The position numbers and the translations under genes are program-made. From Rhynochetos jubatus (Eukaryota > Chordata > Aves > Eurypygiformes > Rhynochetidae): a DNA stretch of 64,000 nt. Below the pieces are notes generated by a model. The model saw only the letters and a program-made list of their open reading frames with translations. It was not told the DNA's origin and ran no database searches. The stretch lies in NCBI GenBank assembly GCA_027574665.1, contig CM050648.1, positions 41,883,700 through 41,947,699 of the forward strand, read 5' to 3'. The first letter of the stretch is position 1. Each line of letters begins with the position of its first letter. Of this stretch, positions 33,001-46,800 are shown piece after piece.

Positions 33001-35599
33001 TATTAACAGATCAAGATTCTCTGTTGATTACTACTATGGATTTTTCTAGTTTCTTTCTTCAGTCAATACAATGCCCCTGTTCAATACTTCACATGCTTCA
33101 GGATGGCACAGACTGCTAATAAAGAATGACTGTTTTAATTTTAAAAATAATGAATACAGATTTAATTGCCATTTACCCATGCACAGAACTGTTACTGAAG
33201 TCAAATAAATGATCAGGCGGCCATCCATTTCATTAACTAATCTCAGCTGGCAACACTGCCTGAGGCAGTCATGGTTTAAATAGACACAAGGCATTGCTCA
33301 ATGCTTTCATGAACTCCGTGCTTCCCCGGTGTTCACTGATCAAAGGTATCGTGCTCCTCAAAGTGGCACTCTAGCGGTTGCTTGATCATTTCCTCCGTTG
33401 CTTCTTTCTCAGAACTATGGTTAACAAACAAACACATTAACATGCACATTTCCAATATGCATTTTGGGTGCTATTTAAGTCCCCATTCACCTGATTTCTT
33501 ATTGCTGTCTGGTGTAGATGGATCATACCCAGGAACGACTTTTCTGTTGCAATGTCATTAAAGGCAGTCTAGGAAGCTTGTGTCTCCAGGTGTGTACGAT
33601 GTAGATGTCTACTATGGGTCAAAGGAATTCCCCAGATGATAGCAGGGCAGCCCTCCTATCTAGTGGAGAGAAAACTCAGAAAACTCAAATGGGACTTTTT
33701 TTTCACTGCACTATTGCAGCAGTTCTTCACTTGAAGCATTGCTTTCCATCCCACCAAGCCATGGGCTGATGATTAAAGGCAGTCCTACACAATACATTTG
33801 CTGCTCCAAGATCTGCATTTGTAATCTAGGAAGAACAAAAAAAATAGTGCAAGTAAGCAACATAACATATATGTAAATGTGTTGTTTCTATTTTTCACTC
33901 AAGAGACAAAAAGATGATGTAAGGACAGAAACTGTTGTTTTACTCCTTCATTTCTCAATTGCTTAGTCAAAACACCCACAAATTTTAAAAATTCATTATT
34001 GAAAATTTTCTTTTCGTTGTTAACATTTTTAAATCATTAGCAGTTTTTTACATATTTATGGCTTTGAAAATAATATTTTAAGTACAAGCAGGTCATCAGT
34101 TCCATATGAAGAAATTATACAATACATATCTTACACTGTTAAATGATTTACTTTTTACCAAACTCAGCTCTTCCAAGAAAAAACATTTGTAAAGTAGCAG
34201 CAACGATGAGCCCAGTACAAACAACAGAGATATTGACACACAAACAGACAAAGCATCCAGGATTAAAACTCAATTATCTTCATTATCTAACACATTTTAC
34301 CTACTAATTAAGCAAGTCTTGTGAAATACTTCCATGTTCTAAGACAGTAAGAGCTCTGTAACCTTAGTTAGCCTCTGAACCCTAATGCTGTCAGTGTCAT
34401 CCGTGGGGTAGTTCTAGGCATCTCCCTATATCACATTGTATTGTTTTAATTTCACTCTTCCTTTTGACTGTATAGTCATCCAATTTCATGTGCCTTGCTA
34501 AGGAGAAGCTTTCAGGGCACTTGACCACCAGATGAGTATATCTAAAATGTATGTATGTTATGAATTTGGTTCTAAATCCCTATGTTTTTTATTTTAGTGG
34601 GAAAGTCCTAATATGATTTTCAGCTCTATCATAATACACTTTAATGAGCTTCTTGAGTTTTGGACATTACAGAATATACACAAGATTCAGCTGTTCTATA
34701 AAGAATGATACATGGGATTCTAGTCTAGTGTTGAAGGGGAGTATATATATAATTAAAGCAAAGTACATATATATGAAAGAGGAGGTTAAACATTAATTAT
34801 ATGAATCAGCAAAATAGTTTTCTCAAAAGGTCTAAATTCCTTGAAATTTCTGTAACTGAGTAATACATACTAACCTTTAAGAAATATGCTAATATCATCT
34901 TTTTAAAAATATTAGCTAATGCTTTTCTTTTCTTTTTTTTTTGTTGTTTTTTCCCATAGTTAAATTAAATACAAACTTCATGCAGATGCAAGCATATATA
35001 GTCTTCTCTTACATTTGCACACATGAAGATACTGTCTTTTCTGCAATAGAATGCGCTGAGTAGAGTCTGCCTGGGATGGTATGCTAGGAGGTGACAGGAA
35101 AAAAGGACTTAGATACTCCTCCAGAACAGGAAGAGAGCTTGAAAGAATCCAGGGAGTGTGATAGTCCTGAAAAAGCCTTTCAAAGCTACTGAGAGTGACA
35201 ACAAATAAGCTTAAAGGAGGAAATCGGGCTAGACTTGATGTCTACCGTGTTATCTAAAATCCTTCATCATCTACAGCTTACATTTCCCTGCAAGCTGAAG
35301 GAGTGGCAGTGCCTTAACTGTTAAACTGGTAAATCTGAGAGTCCCCACATAAATTAAGAAAAGAGCCATTATTCTAACCATGCCTTCGAAAGCACGAGGT
35401 GAGTGCCCACACTGTGCGCCCATGCAGGAGTTGAAATCAGAAAAATAATTGTTCCCCTTCAGTATTTAAACCATGTTACATAGGACCATACTTCCCTTAT
35501 ACAGGTACATTTAGTGCCTGGTAAACTGGTGGTGTTTCTTTAATATATGTGTTTCTTTAACATATATAACTTTATGATAACTGATTGCTTGCTATGCAA
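30086..35599. other. Intergenic, no gene seen
   Basis: About 5.5 kb of AT-rich sequence without recognised genes or clear repeats. Short open frames show no domain features. Confidence 0.5.
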
Positions 35600-35748
35600 T
35601 GGCTTCCCCATCCCTGGAAGTGTTCCAGGCCAGGCTGGATGGGGCTTTGAGCAACCTGGTCTAGTGGAGGGTGTCCCTGCCCATGGCAGGGGGGTCGGAA
35701 CTAGATGGTCTTTAAGCTCCCTTCTAACCCAAACCATTCTGTGATCAA
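35600..35748 (+). mobile_element. Short CR1 3'-end fragment
   Basis: About 150 bases from ccccatccctggaagtg to attctgtgatc match the reverse complement of the starts of the CR1 copies at 28507 and 40346, including the segment over ccatggcagg. It is a heavily 5'-truncated insertion in the + orientation. Confidence 0.9.
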
Positions 35749-36739
35749 TAGGAACTGTCATCTTTCTGGGGAAATATGAGGATGAATCATTTAGCATTAA
35801 CTAGCATTGCATGCAAACCAGAGAAGTAGTATATATTAAGCTCTTATGTGCACAGTCCCTCTTATTGTCCTGGTATTTTTATGTTTCAATGGAATATTTT
35901 TGCTTCTGGTTTGTTTTCTTTCTTATTAGAGAAATACCCTTTGGGTTTTTTCACGGGCAACTTAAAAATTATCCCAGACACACTTCAATCCCTGGGAGCC
36001 TTCTCTGAGGCTTTTGTATCATCCATATTTCATCCATACAAAAAGAGCATTTCTGAAGAAGCAGAGCTTCAGCTGGGATTGAAAGGCAGCTTACCTCAGA
36101 CTGTGATAGACCTGGAGCTACCCTGGTGCTCAGGTCAATGAGAAAGAGAGTAAAAAGGAGGCACTTGGGTTACCCAGAGTAAATGAAGTGTAAGAAATGT
36201 GTGCCTACTGGCATGGCTGCAGGACTAGGGAGGAGGGCCACACAGGTAGGGGAGGATATCTTGCTTACCTGTTGTTATTCCCTAAGAGAGTAAATCTTCT
36301 AAGATCATATTTTATTAAACTGTGATATTTGGAAAAGGGGATTAAACAAACAGGACTATGATCTTTTCCTAATTCAAAAAGGAAGTTGTACACAACACTT
36401 AAACTGTGTGCGTAATAAAAAGTCTGATGTGCCTTTGAAACTGTTTCACTTTAAGCTTTCCCATAAAACAGATTAGTGCTTTAGTCAAAGATCAGAATTA
36501 GGTGCAAAAATTGAAGTATTTCCCTTTGACTGGCTGAGTATCAAAGTTTTCAAAGGGCACCAAGAAAGAATAAAAAGCAGGAAACTTACTTCTGCTTTTG
36601 TCCTTTGTGTTTAGTCAAATGTGTATCAGCAACAGTGACTGGTAATACTGTGGTTTCGGGGATGTGACTAGGAACAAGGATGCTAGTAGTGCCTCCGGGT
36701 ATTTTCTGTCATCATTCCCACACACACAACCACACATCC
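35749..36739. other. Spacer between two CR1 copies
   Basis: About 1 kb without recognised features. Confidence 0.5.
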
Positions 36740-36767
36740 TCCCGCTCTCCTCCAGGAAAACCTGCAC

Positions 36768-37532
36768 TTGGCCACCTCTCTGAAATGCCTATGCACCAAC
36801 GCGCACAGTATGGGGAACAAGCAGGAGGAACTAGAGACCTGCGTGCGCTCTCAGGACCACGATCTTATTGCAGTTACTGAGACGTGGTGGGACAGCTCAC
36901 ATGACCAGAACGCTGTCATGGATGCCTGTGTCCTTTTTTTTGAAAGATAGGTCAGCAAGGCGAGGAGGTGGAGTTGCTCTTTATGTGAGAGAGCAACTGG
37001 AATGTATCGAGCTTTCCCTGGGGGTGGATGAAGAGCAAGTTGAATGTTTGTGGGTAAGGATCAAGGGGCAGACTAATATGGGGGACACAGTTGTGGGTGT
37101 TTACTACAGGCCACCTGATCAGGATGAGGAAGCTGATGAGGCCTTCTACAGGCAGCTGGAAGTAGCCTCACTATCACAGGCTCTGGTTGTCATGGGGGCT
37201 TCAATTACCCTGACATTTGCTGGAAAAGCTACACAGCCAGGCAGGCACAGCCCAGGAGGTTCCTCCAGTGCATCGATAATAACTTCTTGATGCAGATGGT
37301 GGAGAAGCCAACAAGGAGAGGGGTAGTGCTGGACCTTGTACTGATGGACAAGGAGGGACTTGTTGAGGATGTGAAGGTAGGGGGCAACTCTGGATGTAGT
37401 GACCACGAGATGGTCGAGTTCAGGATCATATGCAGCAGGCACAGAGCCACAAGCAGGGTCACTACCTTAGACTTCAGAAGGGCTAACTTTGGCCTCTTCA
37501 AGGACCTGCTTGGAGAAAGGATAGGGCTCTAG
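36768..37532 (+). pseudogene. CR1 endonuclease domain remnant
   Basis: Three overlapping frames make up the APE-like endonuclease. The first breaks at a run of eight T near 36940, the second at a run of five G near 37195; both are likely slippage lesions. The third frame, from 37287, keeps the CSDHEMVEF segment, which holds the conserved Ser-Asp-His of the endonuclease active site, and ends at a stop near 37530. Confidence 0.85.
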
Positions 37533-37893
37533 ATGGTAGGGGAGCCCATGACAGCTGGTTAATATTCAAGCACCATTTCCTCCAAGCTCAAGACCAGAGC
37601 ATCCCAAAGAGTAAGAAATCCATTAAGAGGGCTACGAGACCTGCATGGATGAGCAGGGACTTAAGTGGAAAAAGGAAGTATATAGAACATAGAAGAAGGG
37701 GCTGACCACTTGGGAGGAATACAAAAATGTTGTCAGAGGATGTAGGGATGCGATAAGGAAAGCTAAGGCCTCCTTAGAACTGAACCTGGTAAGGGAGGTC
37801 AAGGACAACAAGAAAGGTTTTTTCAAGTACATTGGAGGAAAAAAGAAGACCAGAGGAAATGTTGGCCCACTGCTGAATGAGGGAGGTGCCCTG

Positions 37894-39529
37894 GTGACCG
37901 AGGATATGGAGAAGGCAGAGTTACTGAATGCCACCTTTGCCTCGGTCTTTACTGTTAAGACCAGCCCTCAGGAGTCCCTGAGCTTGAAAACAATAGAGGA
38001 ATTCAGGAGAAAGGAAGGTTTTGCTTCAGTTGAAGAGGATTGGGTTGGAGATCAATTTAGCAAACTGAACATCCACATATCCATGGGCCCTGATGGGATG
38101 CATCCACGAGTGCTGAGGGAGCTGGCGGAAGCCACTGCTAGGCCACTCTCCATAATCTTTGAATAGTCCTGGAGAACAGGAGAGGTGCCTGAGGACTGGA
38201 GGAAAGCCAATGTCACCCCAATCTTCAAAAAAGGCAAGAAAGAGGACCCAGGTAACTATAGACTGGTCAGCTTCACCTCTGTCCCTGGAAAGATGATGGA
38301 ACAACTTGTTCTTGGTGCCATCTCAAAGCATGTTGATGAAAGGAAGCTAATCACGAGTAGTCAGCATGTATTCAACAAGGGGAAGTCATGCTGGACCAAT
38401 CTGATAGCTTTTTATGATGGCATCACTAGATGGATGGACAAGGGGAAGGCAGTGGATGTGGTCTACCTGGCCTTCAGCAAAGCTTTTGACATGGTCTCCC
38501 ATGGCATCCTCATAGCCAAGCTTAGGAAGCATGGACTGGACCATTGGGTGGTGAGGTGGATTGGGAACTGGCTGGAGGAAAGAGCTCAGAGAGTTGTGGT
38601 CAAAGGGGCACAGTCTAGTTGGAGACCTGTGGCTAGTGGCGTCCCCCAGGGGTCAGTGCTGGGTCCAGCACTATTCAATATATTCATCAATGACCTGGCC
38701 AAAGGGCTAGAATGTTCTTTCAGCAAGTTTGCTGGTGATACCAAACTGGGAGGAGTGGCTGCCATGCCAGAAGGCTGTGCTACCATCCAGCGTGACCTGG
38801 ACAGGCTGGAGAGCTGGGTGGGGAGAAATCGAATGGAATTCAGTAAGGGCAACTGTAAAGTGCTGCACCTGGGGAAGAACAACCCCATCTTCCAGTACAG
38901 GTTGGGGGCTGTTTTGTTGGAGGGCAGCTCTGGGGAAAAGGACCTTGGAGTCCTGGTGGACAACAGGCTGACCATGAGCCAACTGTGCCCTCGCGGCCAA
39001 GAAGGCCAGTGGCATCCTGGGATGCATTAAGAAGAGTGTGGCCAGCAGGTCAAGGGAAGTTATCCTCCCCCTCTACTCTGCACTGGTGAGGCCTCACCTG
39101 GAGTACTGTGTCCAGTTCTGGGCTCCTCAGCTCAAGAAGGACAAGGAGCTACTGGAGAGGGCCCAGCGCAGGGACACTGAGATGATGAAGGGCCTGGAGC
39201 ACCTTCCATATGAGGGAAGGCTGAGAGAGCTGGGGCTGTTCAGCTTGGAGAAGAGGAGGCTGAGGGAGGATCTTATCAATGCTTATCAATATCTAAAGGG
39301 TGGGTGTCAGGAGGATGGGGCCAGGCTCTTCTCAGTGGTGTCCAGTGACAGGACTAAGGGCAATGGCCATAAACTGGTAAACAGAAGGTTCAACCTGAAC
39401 ATGAGGAAACCCTTCTTCCCTGTGAGGGTGACAGAGCACTGGGACAGGCCGCCCAGAGAGGTGGGGGAGTCTCCTTCCCTGGAGACTTTCAAAAGCTGCC
39501 TGGACTTGTTCCTGTGTGATCTGCTCTAG
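37894..39529 (+). pseudogene. CR1 reverse transcriptase remnant
   Basis: A nearly continuous RT frame is broken by a TAG at 38164-38166 and a frameshift near 39000; the C-terminal part reads on from 39038 to the natural stop at 39529. Motif A reads FSKAFDMVSH and motif B SGVPQGSVLGP, both intact. Motif C reads FAGD instead of FADD, removing a metal-binding Asp. Confidence 0.87.
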
Positions 39530-39612
39530 GTGATCCTGCTCTGGCAGGGGGGTTGGTCTAGATGATCTCTGGAGGTCCCTTCAAACCCCTAACACTCTGT
39601 GAATCTCTGTGA

Positions 39613-40345
39613 ACCACACTTGCCCCCTTTACAGTAGAGCCCGGTGTCCACATCATGGCTTCTTCTTCCCAGAATATTTAGCTCTTCAGCCTGCCGTAGT
39701 TCCAACCGATTATTCTAGTCCAAAAAGCAAAAGATTCTTAGCATTTCCCTTGCTTTTAAGATTTATTTTTTTAAGAAATCATTGTACTATAAAAATCTCC
39801 CTTAGTCAGCATCATCCAAATTATATTGAAATAGCCACTAACCTGACCTTGTCACTTTGAATGGGACTAGCTTTAGCCAGTATCAACGACCTGGAAAATC
39901 TTGTTTAATTCAGGAGCTCCCAATGTGCTTTGGCAAGTGCTGAGACAAAGTCCGTGATACCACTGACCCCCTGTGTCCCCACAAATGTGGAGAAAAATCA
40001 GGAGCTTGCAGTCATTCTGGAAGTCATGCCTCTTCGTGAAGACTCTGGATGTCACTGTGTCCCCAGACTAGGTACTGCTTGACAGAAATATTCTGTTAAA
40101 ATTACTAATTCAGTAGTTATATACACATTTCCATTTAAGCTAAAAGCATACCCAAAACAATTAATTCCCAATAAATTCCTAGCCTAATGCTGGTCCACAC
40201 TTAGCTTTTCCCATCCTGACAGAGAAAAAGGGACCAAGGTAGGAGTAGGTGACTCAGAAAAAGGCAAGGTCAGTGTGAAGTTGGTTGACACCATTCTTAG
40301 CCCAAACAGGACAGGTAAAACAGTTCCTTTGGTTAGGAGGCAAGG
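39613..40345. other. Spacer between two CR1 copies, nothing recognised
   Basis: About 0.7 kb of unremarkable AT-moderate sequence. Confidence 0.5.
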
Positions 40346-40878
40346 ATTCATAGAATCACAGGATGGTTTGCGTTGGAAGGGACCTTAAAGACCATCTAGT
40401 TCCAACCCCCCTGCCATGGGCAGGGACACCCTCCACTAGACCAGGTTGCTCAAAGCCTCATCCAGCCTGGCCTTGAACACTTCCAGGGATGGGGCATCCA
40501 CAGCTTCTCTGGGCAACCTGTTCCAGTGCCTCACCACCCTCTCCAGGAAGAATTTCTTCCTGATATCTAATCTAAATATCCCCGCTTTCAATTTAAACCC
40601 ATTACCCCTTGTCCTGTCACTACAGGCCCTTGTAAAAAGCCTCCCCCAGCTTCCTTGCAGGCCCCCTTCAGGTACTGGAAGGTGCTATAAGGTCTCCCCA
40701 GAGCCTTCTCTTCTCCAGGCTGAACAAGCCCAACTCTCTCAGCCTGTCCCCATAGCAGAGGGGCTCCAGCCCTCCGAGCATCTTCGTGGCCTCCTCTGGA
40801 CTCACTCCAACTGGTCGATATCCTTCCTATGTTGAGGGCTCCACAGCTGGACACAGTACTCCAGGTGGGGTCTTACAA
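40346..40878 (-). mobile_element. CR1 3'-end fragment, about 530 bp
   Basis: It begins with the antisense CR1 terminus (attcatagaatcacagg) and parallels the first 500 bases of the copy at 28507, including the block over ctccactagaccaggttgc. It belongs to the same subfamily and is 5'-truncated within the end of the RT region. Confidence 0.92.
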
Positions 40879-43800
40879 GATTCCTCCTCTGAAAAATGCT
40901 GCTCCACAACCCTGAGAAAGGCAGCAAAGCTGCCTTCCCTGTCAGTAAAGTTCTCTGACTGGAGCAAAAGTGGGTAAAATACAGGGGTTTCTGTTAATTT
41001 ATGGGGGTTTTTTGTTTGGCTGGGTTTTTTTAACCAGTCAAGGTGAAACTGATGTAATGAATAAAAGTTCTAATGTGTCTGACATTTATTCCTACCTGTC
41101 CTATTTTTCCTCACAAAAATACAGAATAAAGAATATTAATTAAACCAATTAGAGTCTTTCCTGATTTTCACTTGTTAATATCATGAGGTCATTTGCTTTG
41201 TTTGCACTTGAACATTTTCCTTTTCATCACTGACTATCACAAAAGTGCTTCCTGAGCTTGAATAGCAGAAGGCATATTCCTTGATGACACTCATTTAAAT
41301 TCACAGTACCTTACATAGAATTGCGGCACAATTTAAACTGAAGATCTAACTGTGCAGCACTTGCTTATTTGTAGTAAAATGTCTTTGCTCACCTGAATGA
41401 TCCCACAGCAGTAAGTATGTGATCCATCTCACTTAATTTTGGTTATCTGGAGGCGAGGTGACAGAGCCAAGCTACTAATTTCATTGCCTGATTGGTTTCT
41501 GATAGCGTGAATTGCTTTGCAGCAATTTATTTCTACCAGCAGAAGTTTGGATGGATTATCTATTCTAAGATATCTATATAATTGGCTAAAATGGGGTAAA
41601 GGAATTGCACCCTATGTTCTTAATGATATGAGTTCAAATATATGGACTTTTAATATTCACCACAAAACAGATAGGAAGGATATAGTTAATTTATATCCAA
41701 GTTTAAACTGTTATTAAAATTTACATATATACTAGAACTATATATAGTATCAAACAACACAATGCTGTTGATATGATGGATTATTCCTTCATTTCGCACT
41801 TCATAGCTTAGCAATTATTTATAACTAATATATTTGTACTAATTGGGCAAGCTCTAAGAATAGATTCTGAGTTGGATGTGGCAGGCAACGTAAGCATTAA
41901 AGCACGAGATATGCTTTGATATATTAAGGATAATTTAACAATTTATTTCACTCCTTCCTCTGCTGGACACCTCTGTGTCCCAGGCATCCACAGTGCAGAA
42001 GTACTGGTTAGCTCCCAGCTAAACTCAGGCAAACCAATTGGGTGGTTAGTTTGTTGGTTTTTTTCTCTGGGTGAAAATGAGCTGAAGTTTTAGTTCACCG
42101 AAGGTGTGACTCACCAGGGAAGGCATAGACTGCACCATGGTTAGAATATAAAAGAGCAACTCAGTGACTCATTATTGAAAGCAATTTAAAGGTGGTTAAT
42201 CTGGCAGGGAGATCTTGGGAGACCCTCACTGTGTCCTGCCTCCATTTACAGTGCGGTCGCAGCACTGAAGGGCAGAGGACTCAGATTTGGTCACAGGTTG
42301 CCTGCTGTCCCTGCATTGCTCAGAGCCCATCGCTGGAGCGATGGCCAAGCTGTAGCCATTCTCATTTTTTGTTCTGAGACACAAAGATCCTAAACTCCCG
42401 GCTCACCATTTCCATCTGGCTACACACTGGAGAGGTTCGAACAAGAAATGTGCAGTTTGCTGCCAGCGATGCAGGGCTGCTGGATCAAGAGGGCATTGTG
42501 CATGTTGGCGACCCCCAGCTTTCTGGTGGGCAAAAGGGACATGGGCAAGAAGGAGGAAACACGTTATGTTCCCTTTGACCCTAGCACTCGGACCTAGACC
42601 TGGCTCACTCAGCTTTACACACCTATAGGTAGGTGCTTGCACACTAAGCTTCAGAGTGTGCTCTGGCACAATGGCATTGGCAGTAACCCTGCATCACACA
42701 CACATCTGCACACCAAGGGTGTCCTTTCACCAGTTTGCAGCCTGGTGTCTCTCCCACACACTGTCCCAGTTGCCATACAGTCCCATGTTGGCTGGATCTT
42801 CCTTCAGCTCACCAGCTGCTCCCGAAATCGCAGAGGGCAGGAGAAGCCACAGCCATGCCCTAAACCTGCCCTAAACCAGTTCCCTAAAGGAAGAAGAGGG
42901 ATTGCCTCAGGAGAGCAGAGGATGGCAGGTGGAAAGAAGGCTCAGTGCCGAGCTGGTGCCGCTGTCGGAGGCAGTCAAGCAGGAGTGGGGCTGGGAAGTG
43001 CCCGTGGGCCCAGCAAGAAGAGGCATCTCTGGGGCAGCCAGCAGATGCACTGGCAGCCCCTGTCCTGTACTTGCGAGAGGTAATTTCACAGCCCCTTCAC
43101 TTGCTGCTCAAATCCTGTAGACAAAACTTAAAAGGCAAAAGGCAGGCTTGTTCTTGATTTTGTAGGGGTTTTCTTCCAATTGCTGGTGGTTTATATTTCC
43201 TGTTCAAACTGAGGCAAGTGTTTTATGGTGAGAGCATTCGCTACTGGAAGAGTCCAAGGGGTCCATCCTCTTTTCACTCTCTTCTTCTACTCCCTGCCTT
43301 CACAAGCCCCCAAAATGAGGAGTTCACTTTTCAGTGGCACAACAGACTTGTACAGCAAGAAATTCAAAGGAAACAAATTCACCTAACAGTGATTGTTACA
43401 AAGTGGTAAGATCCTAAATCCAGCTGATAATTTTAAGATGCTGCCTGACTGTACCATGCCATATAAGCAGTCTGCACAAGGGAGTGCCCACAATAAATCT
43501 CTATATTGAAAGCAATATCCTTTCATGAATATTTCAAAGTCTAAGTGAAATTCTCATTGTTTTGAGCTGAAAGTATTTTTTCACTTTTTTTAGAAAACTG
43601 TCCTGCCCATCAGAAAAATCACGTACACGTTCTAAATCATTCTGGAGTCATTCATATGCCTGGGACACTTCTTGTATTCTTTCTTTAAGGTTTTTTGCAA
43701 CAGCCTTAATAATACCATAATGAATTGCAAGCCTGGCACTAAGAAAAGACAGTGCAAGAGTGAAATTGAGAGGGCAAATTGTGATAAAAATGCAGCAAGA

Positions 43801-46800
43801 TATTTAAAAAGAGATGCACAGAAGACTGCTGGATCCAGAAGATTAGACATGGGACAGAGCCAAATTTGGAAACCCTTGGGAACATGAAATAACAGAAGCC
43901 AATGAGGTTGCCCAGTGTTTACAGGGGGAAGAGAAGGATGAACACAGAAAATGCAGAAGAGTTGAGGATGAAGAGGCACAGGTAGGTCCCTGTGCATCGG
44001 CTACGCTGAGTGATGAAGATACAGTTATGAGCACATAAGAGAAATAGTGTCCTCCAGGGCATGATAAAGAGGCAAATAAATTACTGGTCTAATTTACACT
44101 GAAAAGTCTTGTATTTAGGGTGTACCAGAGGAAACAGTTCCTATCATTCTCAATCCAATGCAGGTTTCCTTCGGCTGAGGTGTCCTGAAGAGAGGTTTTC
44201 ACCTGCTGTAAACATGAGGCCATCCAGGACGTACAGCACTGTCAAAATGTAGTGGTGTCCCTGTGGTCCAGTTCTAGTGCTCAGCAAGGCTTAGTTCTTC
44301 CTCCTCATGAAGCAGATGAAGCTCCCTGTGGAGAGAGAGAGCAGCTACTCGGCACACATCCTCAGCAACAAACGAAAAAACCATGTCTTTGTGCGGACAC
44401 GCACTGTAAAAACCACAGGAGCTTTTGTGTACCTGCCTGAGGGGGCGAGATACTGTGAGACAGATGCAGTCATGTGCTGGCTCTGTCACTCGCTGGCTCT
44501 GCAAAGCCTGCACAGCATGGGGATGTGCTTTACTGGCATATCCAAACCGGAGTGACTGTGCGGATAACCTGGAACTAATGTGAAGCGCTCTGGGGCACAG
44601 ACACCCACTGCGTGACTGCATACATTTGTAATAAAATCTTTGTACACTCCCTGGATGCTTCAGTCTTGAAGAATAAATGCTTTCTCCCAATCAAGTTCAG
44701 GTTCAGTTTGAACACCCCATCAAATGACATTGCAATTCTTCATGCTTCTACTTCAGTTTCCACTGGAAAGCACAAGTATTTCACAGCATGTTATAGCTCC
44801 TGATGTGTAACGTAGCACAAGAGGGAAAAAGGGCTTTCCCAGGAACTCCGGCATCCTTTTTAGTTACCTAGACAGACGATAGCCCAACTAATCTTGATAT
44901 GGTTCAGGTGCCATCAAGCTGTCCCAGCAGTGCCGCTTATCAACCATGAGCTTCAGCTTTTAACGTGTTGTATTTAATGAACCTGCTGAGAACTGTCAAT
45001 CAGAATTGCAGGCATGCATTCTCCACGCAGCCAGAGGAAAGACCAAAGAAAAGGAGACCGAAGGCAGGTAACTAGTCTGAAGTACCGCTGAGATTTTGAA
45101 CCCTCTTTGTGTATGTGAGTGTGCAAACTGTCTGCGTCCCAGAAGTGTCCGTATCACTGCAGGAAACTGAACACGGAGCGTTGCCTTCAGCTGGCCCACA
45201 TTAGGCATGCATTTACAGAAGCAGAACCCTGAATATTTATACATAGCACGAGTTAGTAAACATTTGAACAAGTCAGTTACTGTGGGAAAAAGTCCTATAA
45301 ATTTCATCAGGCTCTGGAAGGAGTGTTATTTATTCATTGTTAAAATCTCACAGTGTCTGCAGCTGTTCTAACAGATTTTATTGAGAGGAAACTCTGTGAG
45401 ACTGGAGAATTGATACTGAAATAATTTGCTTTATAATAAGGAAACTTGAATTTGAAACTTTACACTTTTCTGAAATCCCCGTTTCTTATTTTATCAGGTG
45501 CACATTTTCTTCTTCTACTTCAGAGTAGAGTACGCTGTCAGAAAGATCACACTGGAAGTTCAAGCGGAAAAACCCAAGCACACTGTTACTTAAGCACTTA
45601 AGAATGTGTATTTCCTCTTCATTGTCTCTTTCTTCTCTCTGCCCAATTTCAATTGGCAAATATCAATTACTACAAACCTGGTAAAACTCTGCAGTAAGAT
45701 AAAATGTCAAGCTCACAGTCGCTTTCAATCTGAGTCACAAAAAACAAAGTGTTTTCAAATCTTGTTATGATTTAGGTGAATAGGATTCCTATAGAAACAC
45801 ACGCTTCATATATATTTTTCCAGTCCCATGCATGCATATATTTAGTTCAAGAATTTCCATGAGTCTCAAGCAGAATTCTCTGGCAAAATGCCCTGTGAGG
45901 GAGGAATCAACAATTCCCAGTTTCTGAAGCCTCTGTTACTGACTTCTCTCTACTACAGGGCTCGATTGAAGGGAGGGTCCTTCTTCATCTGCAACCTGAG
46001 AAGTTGTCATGACATAGATCATGAAGAACAGTGTCGGAAATGTAAATGCAAATTTATTACCCACGAAGATAGTATTATAGTAATACCTAAACAGCATATT
46101 GCTATAACTATATATTAATATAGATATTGTGAGTTTAACAGGGGAGGTGAGATACAATTGAGGGGGTTTCAGATACCATTAAAGAGGGGAACATACAACG
46201 TTTTCAGGGCTAACTAACAATGTCTCCTCAGTTTGGCACCTTCAAAAGTGATGCTAACCTCTTTAATTTACCTTTCAATCTTTCATTGAGTGAAATTTCA
46301 CAGTTTGTTGAAGATTCACTCAATAAAAGAGAAATGACTGAAAGCAAATGGCTCTGAAGATCTTAAATGCCAGCGATTTTGCAATTTCTATGATTGCAAC
46401 TATCCTGTGTTCTTGGTCATATGAATTCATCTACTTCAGTTGTCTCCTGCACCACACTGCAAACATAAAATGAAAACAAAACCCAGAGACATAATTAAGT
46501 ACTGTGAAGCATGACTTAACCTTTCTGATTTTAGATTGGATTACGGGGGATGAGGAAGGAGAAGGTGACTTATAGCATTTTATGGGCTAACAGAAATTCT
46601 GTATTTGCCACCTCGGTTTTGCACCAAGGAAAACAATAACGCTCCTTTTGAATTACTTCAGGATTTTCAGCTACCTAGATAACGTCATTGGTTAGAAAAG
46701 GAAGGACTGAAACCAGGTACCTTTGAAACATTGGTACTATTAATTTAAACTTCTTCACTAGTCATTAACAGAATTAATGAGTTATTTAAATTTAGTCCTT

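Larger units (their letters stand above)
36740..39612 (+). mobile_element. Large CR1 retrotransposon, endonuclease plus reverse transcriptase
   Basis: About 2.9 kb carries most of ORF2: an APE-type endonuclease (CLCTNAHSMGNKQEEL near 36785, TETWWDS near 36880, GVYYRPP near 37100) and a reverse transcriptase ([11 protein letters not shown] near 38085, GVPQGSVLGP near 38640, FAGDT near 38730). It ends in a degenerate 8-base repeat (ctctgtgaatctctgtgaa). The 3' UTR differs from that of the 28507 copy, marking another CR1 subfamily. Lesions include frame changes near 36940, 37195, 37530 and 39000 and a stop at 38164. ORF1 is absent, so the copy is 5'-truncated relative to a full CR1 of about 4.5 kb. 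Confidence 0.92.

Noticed and set aside
35848..36141. 97-codon frame resembling a possible exon
   Set aside because: No flanking coding exons, no recognised motif, no conservation evidence available.
41700..41745. AT-rich inverted repeat around tatatactag...tagtatc
   Set aside because: Short arms in AT-rich DNA; expected by chance.
42637..43083. 148-codon frame in a GC-richer patch
   Set aside because: Several overlapping frames on both strands, no domain features, no promoter or splice evidence.
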